DNA of 7,430 bases from Oscillospiraceae bacterium. GTDB lineage: Bacteria > Bacillota > Clostridia > Oscillospirales > CAG-272. The DNA is taken from positions 2,497-9,926 of the forward strand of contig SVQJ01000057.1 of NCBI GenBank assembly GCA_015065395.1, read 5' to 3'. Positions 1-5,046 of this stretch are shown piece by piece. The first letter of the stretch is position 1. The number at the start of each line of letters is the position of its first letter. The notes under the pieces are model-generated. The model did not search any database. It was not told where the DNA came from and saw nothing but the letters and a program-made list of their open reading frames with translations. A program made the translations under genes and the position numbers.

Positions 1-174
1 CTGTCTTCGCTTACGCGAAGACCTAAGTCTGTCCTTCCCCCTCCGAGGACGTGAAGATATGCCTGATTTTAAGTTTTCGTGTCCGCTCTGTCTTCGCTTA
101 CGCGAAGACCTAAGTCTGTCCTTCCCCCTCCGAGGACGTGAAGATATGCCTGATTTTAAGTTTTTGTGTCCGCT
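1..174. repeat. Two tandem copies of an 87-bp non-coding unit
   Basis: Bases 1-87 and 88-174 are head-to-tail copies that differ at one position only (C78 versus T165). The window begins exactly at a unit boundary, so more copies may lie to the left. Each unit opens with a perfect hairpin: an 8-bp stem gtcttcgc/gcgaagac with loop ttac, at 3-22 and 90-109. A weaker 5-bp stem follows, gtcct/aggac at 31-35/46-50 in the first copy. No plus-strand gene with a ribosome binding site covers it. The near identity of the copies points to recent duplication or active homogenisation. It could be an intergenic structured repeat, part of a small RNA, or the edge of a larger array; the sequence does not decide between these. 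Confidence 0.9.
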
Positions 175-207
175 CTGTCAACGCGCAGGGCGAAGACAGA
201 GCGGACA
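80..207. repeat. 18-bp perfect inverted repeat bounding the array end
   Basis: tgtccgctctgtcttcgc at 80-97 is the exact reverse complement of gcgaagacagagcggaca at 190-207. The left arm spans the junction between the two 87-bp units. A shorter inner copy of the arm (167-179) pairs with 195-207 over 13 bp with a 15-base loop, so the right arm can fold with either unit junction. The outward-facing copy after the last unit looks like the closing end of the repeat array. No run of T follows it, so it is not a convincing intrinsic terminator. Confidence 0.8.
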
Positions 208-294
208 ACATTTATTATTTCGGCAACACCTTTAAGGCTCCGAATAACATTTTTCAGAAAAATACTTTACAGGTCTTTCTTTTTTCATTTGAAA

Positions 295-303
295 TGGTAT
301 AAT
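295..303 (+). promoter_or_regulatory. Extended -10 promoter for the transporter gene
   Basis: TATAAT at 298-303 is preceded by TG at 295-296 in the extended -10 position. No good -35 hexamer lies 16-18 bases upstream; the nearest TTTACA (266-271) is 26 bases away. The promoter therefore probably relies on the extended -10. Transcription would start near 310 and give a leader of about 28 bases before the ATG at 338. Bases 208-294 between the repeat and this promoter show nothing else recognisable. Confidence 0.7.
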
Positions 304-337
304 ACAAGATATATTGAAATTCGAAAGGTTCCAAGAG

Positions 338-1267
338 ATGAAAAGATCCCGTTTGATCGGAAACGCCATGCTTCTCGTTGCCGCGCTTCTTTGGGGCACC
401 ACCTTTGTTGCCCAGAGCGAGGGAATGGACCACATGGGCCCTCTCACCTATCAGGCGCTGAGGAGCATTTTGGGAGGCCTGTTTCTCCTCCCCATAATCG
501 CCCTCTCCACGTCCTTCAAAAAAAAGCACAAGCTGTACACCCCGCCGTCGAGGGAAGAAAAAAAGAAGACTTTTCTCGTGGGCGTTCTCTGCGGTATCGT
601 CCTCACCGTTGCCGCGCTTTTGCAGCAATACGGCATTGCTTTGGGAACGGAAAGCGACAAGGCAGGCTTTATCACCGCTCTTTACATAGTTCTCGTGCCC
701 ATTTTCGGCCTTTTTCTCAAAAAGAGAGTGCATCCCACAGTTTGGGCAGCGGTTGCCATTGCGGTTTTCGGCTTATATTTTCTCTGCATACAGGGAGACT
801 TCTCCGTTCTCCCCTGCGATATGGTCACCCTCTGCTGTGCCGTTGTTTTCGCCCTTCACATAATAACCATAGACAATCTTGCGATAAAGCTTAACGGCGT
901 GGCGATCTCCACGATACAGTTTTTCACTTCAGCGGTCATATCCGGCATCGGAATGCTTATTTTCGAATCTCCCTCACTGAGCAGCATTCTCAGCGGCTGG
1001 GTGAGCGTTGCTTATGCAGGCATCCTTTCAAGCGGAGTAGCATACACACTTCAGATCCTGGGTCAGCAAAGAACGGATCCCACCGTGGCCTCCATTCTTA
1101 TGAGCCTGGAATCCCTTTTTGCCGTTCTCGGCACCATCGTATTCACCGCCGCTATGGGTGCCCCTTCCCTTCCTACCGCAAGGGAGTGGATAGGCTGCGC
1201 TCTCATGTTCTGCGCCATCATTCTTACTCAGCTTCCCGATATCCTTAAACGCAGGGCCGACGCCTGA
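338..1267 (+). CDS. EamA-family (drug/metabolite transporter superfamily) permease
   Basis: This is a 309-residue integral membrane protein of the DMT superfamily, which exports or exchanges small metabolites such as amino acids, nucleosides or drugs; the substrate cannot be told from sequence. About ten hydrophobic helices form two EamA repeats, roughly residues 8-150 and 160-303. The first helix carries the typical AALLWGTTFV stretch (residues 15-24). Also family-like are TESDKAGFITALYIVLVPIF (104-123), and in the second half SGVAYTLQILGQQRTDPTVA followed by an SLESLFA stretch. A lysine-rich cytoplasmic loop lies at about 60-77. I chose ATG 338 because GAAAGG at 323-328 sits 9 bases before it. 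The upstream TTG at 314 would add eight residues but has no ribosome binding site. The gene has its own promoter and converges on the phosphoesterase gene; no terminator is visible between them. Confidence 0.88.
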   Translation: MKRSRLIGNAMLLVAALLWGTTFVAQSEGMDHMGPLTYQALRSILGGLFLLPIIALSTSFKKKHKLYTPPSREEKKKTFLVGVLCGIVLTVAALLQQYGIALGTESDKAGFITALYIVLVPIFGLFLKKRVHPTVWAAVAIAVFGLYFLCIQGDFSVLPCDMVTLCCAVVFALHIITIDNLAIKLNGVAISTIQFFTSAVISGIGMLIFESPSLSSILSGWVSVAYAGILSSGVAYTLQILGQQRTDPTVASILMSLESLFAVLGTIVFTAAMGAPSLPTAREWIGCALMFCAIILTQLPDILKRRADA

Positions 1268-1275
1268 CAGCACCT

Positions 1276-1821
1276 TTAGTCCCTGCACTCCATGTATACA
1301 GAAGAATCAAGATCCTTCCACAAAAAGGCTCCGTCCTCTTCCAGGATCATATAGGAATTGGGCGAATCCTCCTTCGGAATGGAAACGGATCCGGGATTCA
1401 TATAGGTATATTTTTCATGCTTTACGCATTTGGGCACATGGGTGTGGCCGCAAAGGAGAATATCCCCCCTCGTGATAGGAGGAAGACTTGTCTCATTATA
1501 CTCGTGCCCATGGGTTGCAAAAATGCTGTGCCCGTTCAGAACGAAAAGGGCATAATCCGCAAGAACGGGAAAGGAAAGCACCATCTGATCAACCTCAGTA
1601 TCGCAATTTCCGCGAACGCAAAGGATACGGTCGGCGATATGGTTCAGCATATCTATCACTTCCTTGGGGGCATATCCCTTTGGCAGGTCGTTTCTCGGCC
1701 CGTGATAAAGGATGTCACCGAGAAGGATGAGCTTCTCCGCGCCCTCGCGCTCAAAAGCCTCCAGAAGCTTGCGGGCAAAAAATGCGCTTCCGTGGATATC
1801 CGATGCTATCATATATTTCAT
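1276..1821 (-). CDS. yfcE: YfcE-type metallophosphoesterase (phosphodiesterase)
   Basis: This 181-residue cytoplasmic calcineurin-like phosphoesterase is close in length to the YfcE/MJ0936 group. Family members are Mn-dependent phosphodiesterases whose natural substrate is unsettled. All metal-binding blocks are present in order: D8-x-H10 (SDIHG), G35-D36 (LLGD), G71-N72-x-D74 (RGNCD), H104-G-H106 (ATHGHE), and G125-H126-T-H128 (CGHTHVP). The C-terminal MNPGSVSIPK stretch is also family-typical. The start at 1821 (MKYMIASDIHG) fits the family N-terminus and has GAGG 8 bases upstream. A longer frame back to 1932 would run through the promoter and is unlikely. It is transcribed alone, divergent from the zinc-ribbon operon and convergent with the transporter gene, with 8 bases between the stop codons. 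The symbol rests on motif similarity only. Confidence 0.9.
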   Translation of the reverse strand: MKYMIASDIHGSAFFARKLLEAFEREGAEKLILLGDILYHGPRNDLPKGYAPKEVIDMLNHIADRILCVRGNCDTEVDQMVLSFPVLADYALFVLNGHSIFATHGHEYNETSLPPITRGDILLCGHTHVPKCVKHEKYTYMNPGSVSIPKEDSPNSYMILEEDGAFLWKDLDSSVYMECRD

Positions 1822-1851
1822 ATTATCGACCTCGCCTTCATATTTTTTATC

Positions 1852-1880
1852 ATTGTAGCACACAAAAACGCTTTTTTCAA
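1852..1880 (-). promoter_or_regulatory. Promoter for the metallophosphoesterase gene
   Basis: Read on the minus strand, TTGAAA (1875-1880) and TACAAT (1852-1857) are separated by exactly 17 bases. TG occupies the extended -10 position. This predicts a leader of roughly 25 bases before the ATG at 1821, and it excludes the longer start at 1932. Confidence 0.8.
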
Positions 1881-1943
1881 TAGACGCAAAATCTCTTGAA
1901 AGTTTTTTCCAAAAAATGATATTTTGCTTCAAAAAGTGACTTG

Positions 1944-1954
1944 ATAACGGTTAT
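1944..1954. promoter_or_regulatory. Palindrome in the divergent promoter region, possible operator
   Basis: ATAACGGTTAT is a perfect 5+1+5 palindrome lying 16 bases upstream of the -35 box of the zinc-ribbon operon and well upstream of the divergent phosphoesterase promoter. It is short and in AT-rich DNA, so it may be chance. No regulator is encoded in the window. Confidence 0.25.
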
Positions 1955-1970
1955 TTTTTGACCAAATCTA

Positions 1971-1999
1971 TTGACGCAAATATTATTGTTTGATATAAT
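1971..1999 (+). promoter_or_regulatory. Strong sigma-A promoter for the zinc-ribbon operon
   Basis: TTGACG (1971-1976) and TATAAT (1994-1999) are 17 bases apart, with TG at 1991-1992 giving an extended -10. This is among the best promoters in the window. Transcription would start near 2006, leaving a leader of about 70 bases before the ATG at 2077. Confidence 0.85.
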
Positions 2000-2044
2000 T
2001 AGCTAAGTGTTTATGGGCGTTCGCCCTCAGTCTTGGAAAGGGAA

Positions 2045-2065
2045 AAAGGTGCTGATATTACCTTT
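2045..2065 (+). promoter_or_regulatory. Leader hairpin overlapping the only SD-like sequence
   Basis: AAAGGT (2045-2050) pairs perfectly with ACCTTT (2060-2065) around a 9-base loop. The purine-rich GGAAAGGGAAAAAGG (2035-2049) is the only Shine-Dalgarno-like stretch in the leader and lies about 27 bases from the ATG at 2077, too far to act directly. Folding the hairpin would bring GGAAAGGG to about 13 bases from the start, or alternatively mask the AAAGG. Which effect applies is inference. Confidence 0.4.
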
Positions 2066-2076
2066 ATACAAAGATC

Positions 2077-2835
2077 ATGTACGACGTTAACAGACTCCGT
2101 TTTCTCATTGACGAAGCACAGAGAAGCATAACCGATATCCACACCGAGATCGGAAAGGCATACGCTCTTTCCCACAAAGAGGATCAGGAAAGCCCCTTCA
2201 GGGCACAGATCCTCCGGCTTACAGATCTTGAAGAGCGCCTTGAAGCTCTGCAAAATCAGATGATGGCGGCACAGGGCATTGTTTTATGCCCCTCCTGCGG
2301 TTCTCAGGTATCCGCATTCTCCGCCTTCTGCAATTCCTGCGGAGCCCAGATAATAAAGCAACGGCAGAGCTTCTGCACATATTGCGGTGCCCCCATGAGC
2401 GAGGGCTCTCAGTTCTGCACCACCTGCGGAACCGGAGTAAACGGCGAAAGGAATACTCCTGTGCCTCCTGCGCCCGGTTATCCTCAATATAATGCGAATC
2501 CTATGTACGCTCCCGAGCCCCCACGCTTTGCACCGCAATCGGTGCAGCCTCAGTATCAGTATGCTCCCGAGCCTCCTCGCTTTGCGCCTCAAGCGGCTCA
2601 GCCTCAATATGCTCCCGAGCCTTCTCACTTTGCGCCTCAAGCGGCTCAGCCTCAATATGCTCCCGAGCCTTCTCACTACGCAACGGCGCAAAAGCCTCAG
2701 GCGCCCGCTGCAGCTCCCGTTCAGAATGACAACAACATTACTACTGTGGAGATAGTTCGCAGATGCAATCATTGCGCGGCGGAGATCTCCCACACTGCAT
2801 TGTTCTGTACCAAATGCGGAACCAAACAAGAATGA
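2077..2835 (+). CDS. Coiled-coil protein with three zinc-ribbon cysteine sets and a Pro/Gln repeat linker
   Basis: This soluble 252-residue protein has unknown function. Residues 1-66 are charged and helical (likely coiled coil, LTDLEERLEALQNQMM). Two adjacent zinc-ribbon sets follow: C71-P-S-C74 with C85-N-S-C88, and C100-T-Y-C103 with C114-T-T-C117. Residues 126-217 form a disordered linker of repeated YAPEPxxFAPQ units. A last set at the C-terminus is C230-N-H-C233 with C244-T-K-C247. Each set is a CxxC...CxxC knuckle pair fit to hold one zinc. It has no signal peptide or membrane helix. It is the first gene of the putative operon. ATG 2077 is the only good start, because an in-frame TGA lies at 2053, but the ribosome binding site is poor. 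Zinc ribbons of this kind usually mediate protein or nucleic-acid contacts, so a scaffold or adaptor role is my inference. Confidence 0.85.
   Translation: MYDVNRLRFLIDEAQRSITDIHTEIGKAYALSHKEDQESPFRAQILRLTDLEERLEALQNQMMAAQGIVLCPSCGSQVSAFSAFCNSCGAQIIKQRQSFCTYCGAPMSEGSQFCTTCGTGVNGERNTPVPPAPGYPQYNANPMYAPEPPRFAPQSVQPQYQYAPEPPRFAPQAAQPQYAPEPSHFAPQAAQPQYAPEPSHYATAQKPQAPAAAPVQNDNNITTVEIVRRCNHCAAEISHTALFCTKCGTKQE
2506..2691 (+). repeat. In-frame 48-bp tandem repeats encoding a 16-residue unit
   Basis: The linker of the zinc-ribbon protein contains the unit YAPEPxxFAPQAAQPQ. Copies lie at 2506-2559 (54 bp, an 18-residue variant), 2560-2607 and 2608-2655 (48 bp each), plus a partial copy at 2656-2691. 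The two 48-bp copies differ at only two bases, which change Pro-Arg to Ser-His. The period is a multiple of three, so gain or loss of a unit would keep the frame and change only linker length. Confidence 0.88.
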
Positions 2836-2863
2836 TATTTTATATTAAAAAATACATATTTTG

Positions 2864-2870
2864 AAAGGAG
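2864..2870 (+). promoter_or_regulatory. Ribosome binding site that fixes the start at 2879
   Basis: AAAGGAG lies 8 bases before the ATG at 2879. It makes the upstream in-frame TTG at 2861, which overlaps this site, an unlikely start. Confidence 0.85.
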
Positions 2871-2878
2871 ATTTTATT

Positions 2879-3316
2879 ATGGGAAAAACAAAGCTTGGCG
2901 TTAGTGCAGGCCTTCTCGGTGCTGCTGTTTGCCTCGTTTGCCTTTTCGGATCCGGTATGGGTTATATCGGCACATTTGTTCTTCTTGGCTACGTTCTTCT
3001 TTTCGAAGAAAATATCTGGCTCAAGAGAACCGCTGTAAAAGCGGCTGTTCTGATGTTCATTTTTGCTCTCATTTCCGTGTTCATCGGCTTCATCCCCGAT
3101 TTCATGGAGATCATTCGCAACCTTATGAGCCTCTTCAACAAGCCCCTTGAAGGCGATGCTGTTTATATGATCGAATCAAAGATCCCCGTGCTTCTCAGCA
3201 ATGTTGTAAACTTTGCTAAGTACATCTTCTTTATTGCGCTTGCAGTAAAGTCCCTCGGTCAGAAGACCATCATCATTCCTGCCCTCGATAGAATGCTCAA
3301 TAAGCATTTTAATTAA
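2879..3316 (+). CDS. Small four-helix membrane protein of unknown function
   Basis: This is a 145-residue hydrophobic protein that I do not recognise as a named family. Likely membrane helices are at about residues 6-23, 28-43, 52-72 and 102-123. Helix 2 contains YIGTFVLLGYVLLFEEN, followed by a charged turn WLKRTAVKAA. A loop at 73-101 (PDFMEIIRNLMSLFNKPLEG...) separates the two halves, and the C-terminus is basic (LDRMLNKHFN). It has no cysteine pairs, unlike its neighbours, and no cleavable signal peptide is evident. It sits 43 bases after the coiled-coil zinc-ribbon gene and 35 bases before the next gene, all on the same strand with no visible terminator, so it is probably co-transcribed. 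A membrane partner of the zinc-ribbon proteins is an inference from position only. Confidence 0.8.
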   Translation: MGKTKLGVSAGLLGAAVCLVCLFGSGMGYIGTFVLLGYVLLFEENIWLKRTAVKAAVLMFIFALISVFIGFIPDFMEIIRNLMSLFNKPLEGDAVYMIESKIPVLLSNVVNFAKYIFFIALAVKSLGQKTIIIPALDRMLNKHFN

Positions 3317-3351
3317 TAGGGATAAATCAAATTCAAAAAAGGAGAAAATCA

Positions 3352-4062
3352 ATGTTTTGTAAGAATTGCGGCAATCAGATTGCCGATAACGAAGCATTCT
3401 GCAATGCTTGCGGAGCAGCGCAGAGACCTGCACAGCAGGCACAGCCCCAGTACCAGCAGTATGCACAGCCCCAGTATGCACCCCAGCCCAACTACGGTGC
3501 TAAGCCCAACCTTCTCAAGTCCCCCTTCAACGCAAAGAACTATACTGTATGCTACGTTCTTTCCGCAGTGCTCTCTTTCATGAGCCTTCTTTTCTGGTTC
3601 ATGCCTTGCATCAAGATTGAAGCGAGCGGTTTCGGAGCAAACGGTTCCACCCGTATGTCCCAAATGTTTGACGAGAATGTTGAATTTTTCGGACTCCACG
3701 ATGTAATGTTCTTCTTCATTCTCGCTATCATCGCTTGCCTTGCAGGTGTTGTTCTTGCCCTTCTTCCCGTTTACCTGAAGCAGGTAACAAAGCCCACATG
3801 GTACCCCCTCGCAAACGCAGGTATCGCTCTTTACAACTTTATCTGGACCATCATCATAGCTGCAAAGGGCATTTCCAAGGGATGGGTAAAGGATCAGATG
3901 GGTGATCATGCCACAAAGGAAGCTGTAAAGCAGTATGTTGAGCAGATGAATGATAATCTTGAAAAGGCTCTCACCTTCGGCGGCTGGATCTTCCTTCTCG
4001 TTTCTCTTGCTGCCATCGCAGTTAACCTTCTCATCTGGGCAAAGCAGAACAAAAAGTTTTAA
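3352..4062 (+). CDS. Zinc-ribbon membrane protein, paralogue 1
   Basis: This 236-residue protein has unknown function. The N-terminal zinc ribbon is C3-K-N-C6 and C17-N-A-C20. A low-complexity Gln/Pro/Tyr/Ala linker covers about 24-50, then come four membrane helices at roughly 66-87, 115-139, 151-171 and 209-230. The first helix ends in FWFMP (81-85). The turn LKQVTKP (142-148) and the C-terminal KQNKKF are basic, which by the positive-inside rule puts the zinc ribbon and both of these in the cytoplasm. Two external loops result, at 88-114 and a charged one at 172-208 (many Lys, Glu and Asp). The start is secure, with GGAG 7 bases upstream. The next gene is a clear tandem paralogue 17 bases downstream. 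A sensor or scaffold role at the membrane is possible but unproven. Confidence 0.87.
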   Translation: MFCKNCGNQIADNEAFCNACGAAQRPAQQAQPQYQQYAQPQYAPQPNYGAKPNLLKSPFNAKNYTVCYVLSAVLSFMSLLFWFMPCIKIEASGFGANGSTRMSQMFDENVEFFGLHDVMFFFILAIIACLAGVVLALLPVYLKQVTKPTWYPLANAGIALYNFIWTIIIAAKGISKGWVKDQMGDHATKEAVKQYVEQMNDNLEKALTFGGWIFLLVSLAAIAVNLLIWAKQNKKF

Positions 4063-4079
4063 TCAAGGAGGAAAAATAA

Positions 4080-4709
4080 ATGTTTTGTAAAAATTGCGGC
4101 AATCAGATAGCAGATAATGCTCCCTTCTGCAATGCTTGCGGAGCTGCTCAGGGCGGCGCACAGCAGGCACAGCCTCAGTATCAGCAGCAGGCTCCCCAGC
4201 AGCAGTATGCACCCCAGCCTAATTATGCTGCCCAGCCTAATCTTCTCAATTCTCCCTTCAATAATAAGCAGTTCACCGTAGCGTGGGTACTCTCCGCAGT
4301 TCTCGCACTTGTGAACCTCATGTTCTGGTTCATGCCCACTATCGTTGTCGGTGAGGGTGATTCTAAGATGTATACAGCTATGTCCACCTGCTTTACCGAG
4401 GACTACGCTGAAGGACTTGAGATCGAAGGTCTCCTCTTCTTCTACATCATCGCTATTGCTCTCGGCCTTGTAGGTACCGTTATGGCAATCCTCCCCATCT
4501 GGAAGAACCAGGTAGCAAAGCCCTCCTGGATCCCCCTTCTTCAGGCAGGATACGCGATCCTTAACTTCATCTTCATCTTCGTTCTCGCATTCAACGATAA
4601 TTGGGGCGATTCCGGCCTTTCCTTCTGGGCATGGATGTATATGATCGTTATCGTTGCAACCATTGCTGTAAACGTTGTTCTTTGGGGCAAGCAGAAGAGA
4701 ATGTTCTGA
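4080..4709 (+). CDS. Zinc-ribbon membrane protein, paralogue 2
   Basis: This 209-residue tandem paralogue of the preceding gene starts with the same MFCKNCGNQIADN and FCNACGAAQ blocks (Cys 3, 6, 17, 20). A longer Gln-rich linker (24-53) follows, then four helices at about 67-90, 117-140, 151-171 and 182-202. Shared landmarks are NLLxSPFN, the FWFMP end of helix 1 (82-86), NQVAKPSW (143-150) before helix 3, and a basic tail KQKRMF. The main difference is the loop between helices 3 and 4: about 10 residues here (NDNWGDSGLS) against about 37 in paralogue 1. The first external loop is acidic (GEGDSK, FTEDYAEGLE). The ribosome binding site AAGGAGG lies 8 bases upstream, the strongest in the operon. 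The gene is followed at once by an intrinsic terminator. Function unknown. Confidence 0.87.
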   Translation: MFCKNCGNQIADNAPFCNACGAAQGGAQQAQPQYQQQAPQQQYAPQPNYAAQPNLLNSPFNNKQFTVAWVLSAVLALVNLMFWFMPTIVVGEGDSKMYTAMSTCFTEDYAEGLEIEGLLFFYIIAIALGLVGTVMAILPIWKNQVAKPSWIPLLQAGYAILNFIFIFVLAFNDNWGDSGLSFWAWMYMIVIVATIAVNVVLWGKQKRMF

Positions 4710-4728
4710 GAAAAGCAAACATAAAAGC

Positions 4729-4759
4729 AAAAAAATCACGGCTCTGCCGTGATTTTTTT
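4729..4759 (+). terminator. Intrinsic terminator of the zinc-ribbon operon
   Basis: ATCACGGC (4735-4742) pairs with GCCGTGAT (4746-4753) around a 3-base loop. Seven A precede it and seven T follow, so the stem can extend and the site could also work on the opposite strand. It begins 19 bases after the last stop codon of the operon. Confidence 0.93.
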
Positions 4760-4796
4760 GTTGCAACAGCTATCCTTCTCGCACTCGAAATCTCGG

Positions 4797-4935
4797 TTTG
4801 CAGAAAAGAAACGGTCGCTTTTTTGAAAAAAAGCTCTGCAAAAAACTTTAATAATGGGTTCAGCTGAATCTTTCAAGGCAAAAGATGTCGCCAAAGCAGA
4901 AAGTTCCTTTGGTTCTTTCCTTTCGGCGAAAGAAC
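4797..4935. repeat. Intergenic region rich in nested inverted repeats
   Basis: Three structures lie in the spacer between the two facing terminators. TTTGCAG (4797-4803) pairs with CTGCAAA (4836-4842). Inside it GCTTTTTT (4817-4824) pairs with AAAAAAGC (4827-4834). GTTCTTTC (4912-4919) pairs with GAAAGAAC (4928-4935). The last belongs to a GGTTCTTTC...GAAAGAAC pattern that, from memory, recurs in intergenic regions of clostridial genomes; that could not be checked here. No gene with a ribosome binding site is present. Confidence 0.5.
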
Positions 4936-4989
4936 AGAAAACACCTTTTATCTCTCCATCAAACCGTAATCTATCTTCTTTTGATTTAC

Positions 4990-5018
4990 AAAAAAGAGAC
5001 CCGAGGGTGTCGGGTCTC
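4990..5018 (-). terminator. Intrinsic terminator of pyruvate kinase
   Basis: On the minus strand GAGACCCGA (5018-5010) pairs with TCGGGTCTC (5004-4996) around a 5-base loop and runs straight into six T (4995-4990). It lies 28 bases after the pyruvate kinase stop codon. Confidence 0.93.
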
Positions 5019-5046
5019 AAGAGAAGATTATATATTTTCTTTCCCG

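Noticed and set aside
1..174. Open minus-strand frame through both 87-bp repeats, giving a 29-residue basic repeat peptide
   Set aside because: A stop lies just upstream in that frame and no ATG, GTG or TTG follows before the window edge; the hairpins explain the sequence better.
1..207. CRISPR array
   Set aside because: The 87-bp units abut directly with no variable spacers between short repeats.
314..337. TTG start extending the transporter by eight residues
   Set aside because: The ribosome binding site lies inside this extension and serves the ATG at 338.
166..894. Plus-strand frame of 242 codons overlapping the transporter
   Set aside because: It starts in the repeat at a GTG without a ribosome binding site, is Arg/His/Ser-rich, and is out of frame with the clear EamA gene.
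1822..1932. N-terminal extension of the phosphoesterase
   Set aside because: It would run through the gene's own promoter, and the family normally begins at the MKYMIASDIHG methionine.
2284..2829. Minus-strand frame of 181 codons opposite the zinc-ribbon gene
   Set aside because: It is an Arg/Leu-rich antisense shadow created by the repeat composition, with no ribosome binding site or family resemblance.
4059..4766. Minus-strand frame of 235 codons opposite paralogue 2
   Set aside because: It mirrors the membrane protein gene and starts beyond the terminator hairpin; the plus-strand gene has motifs and a strong ribosome binding site.
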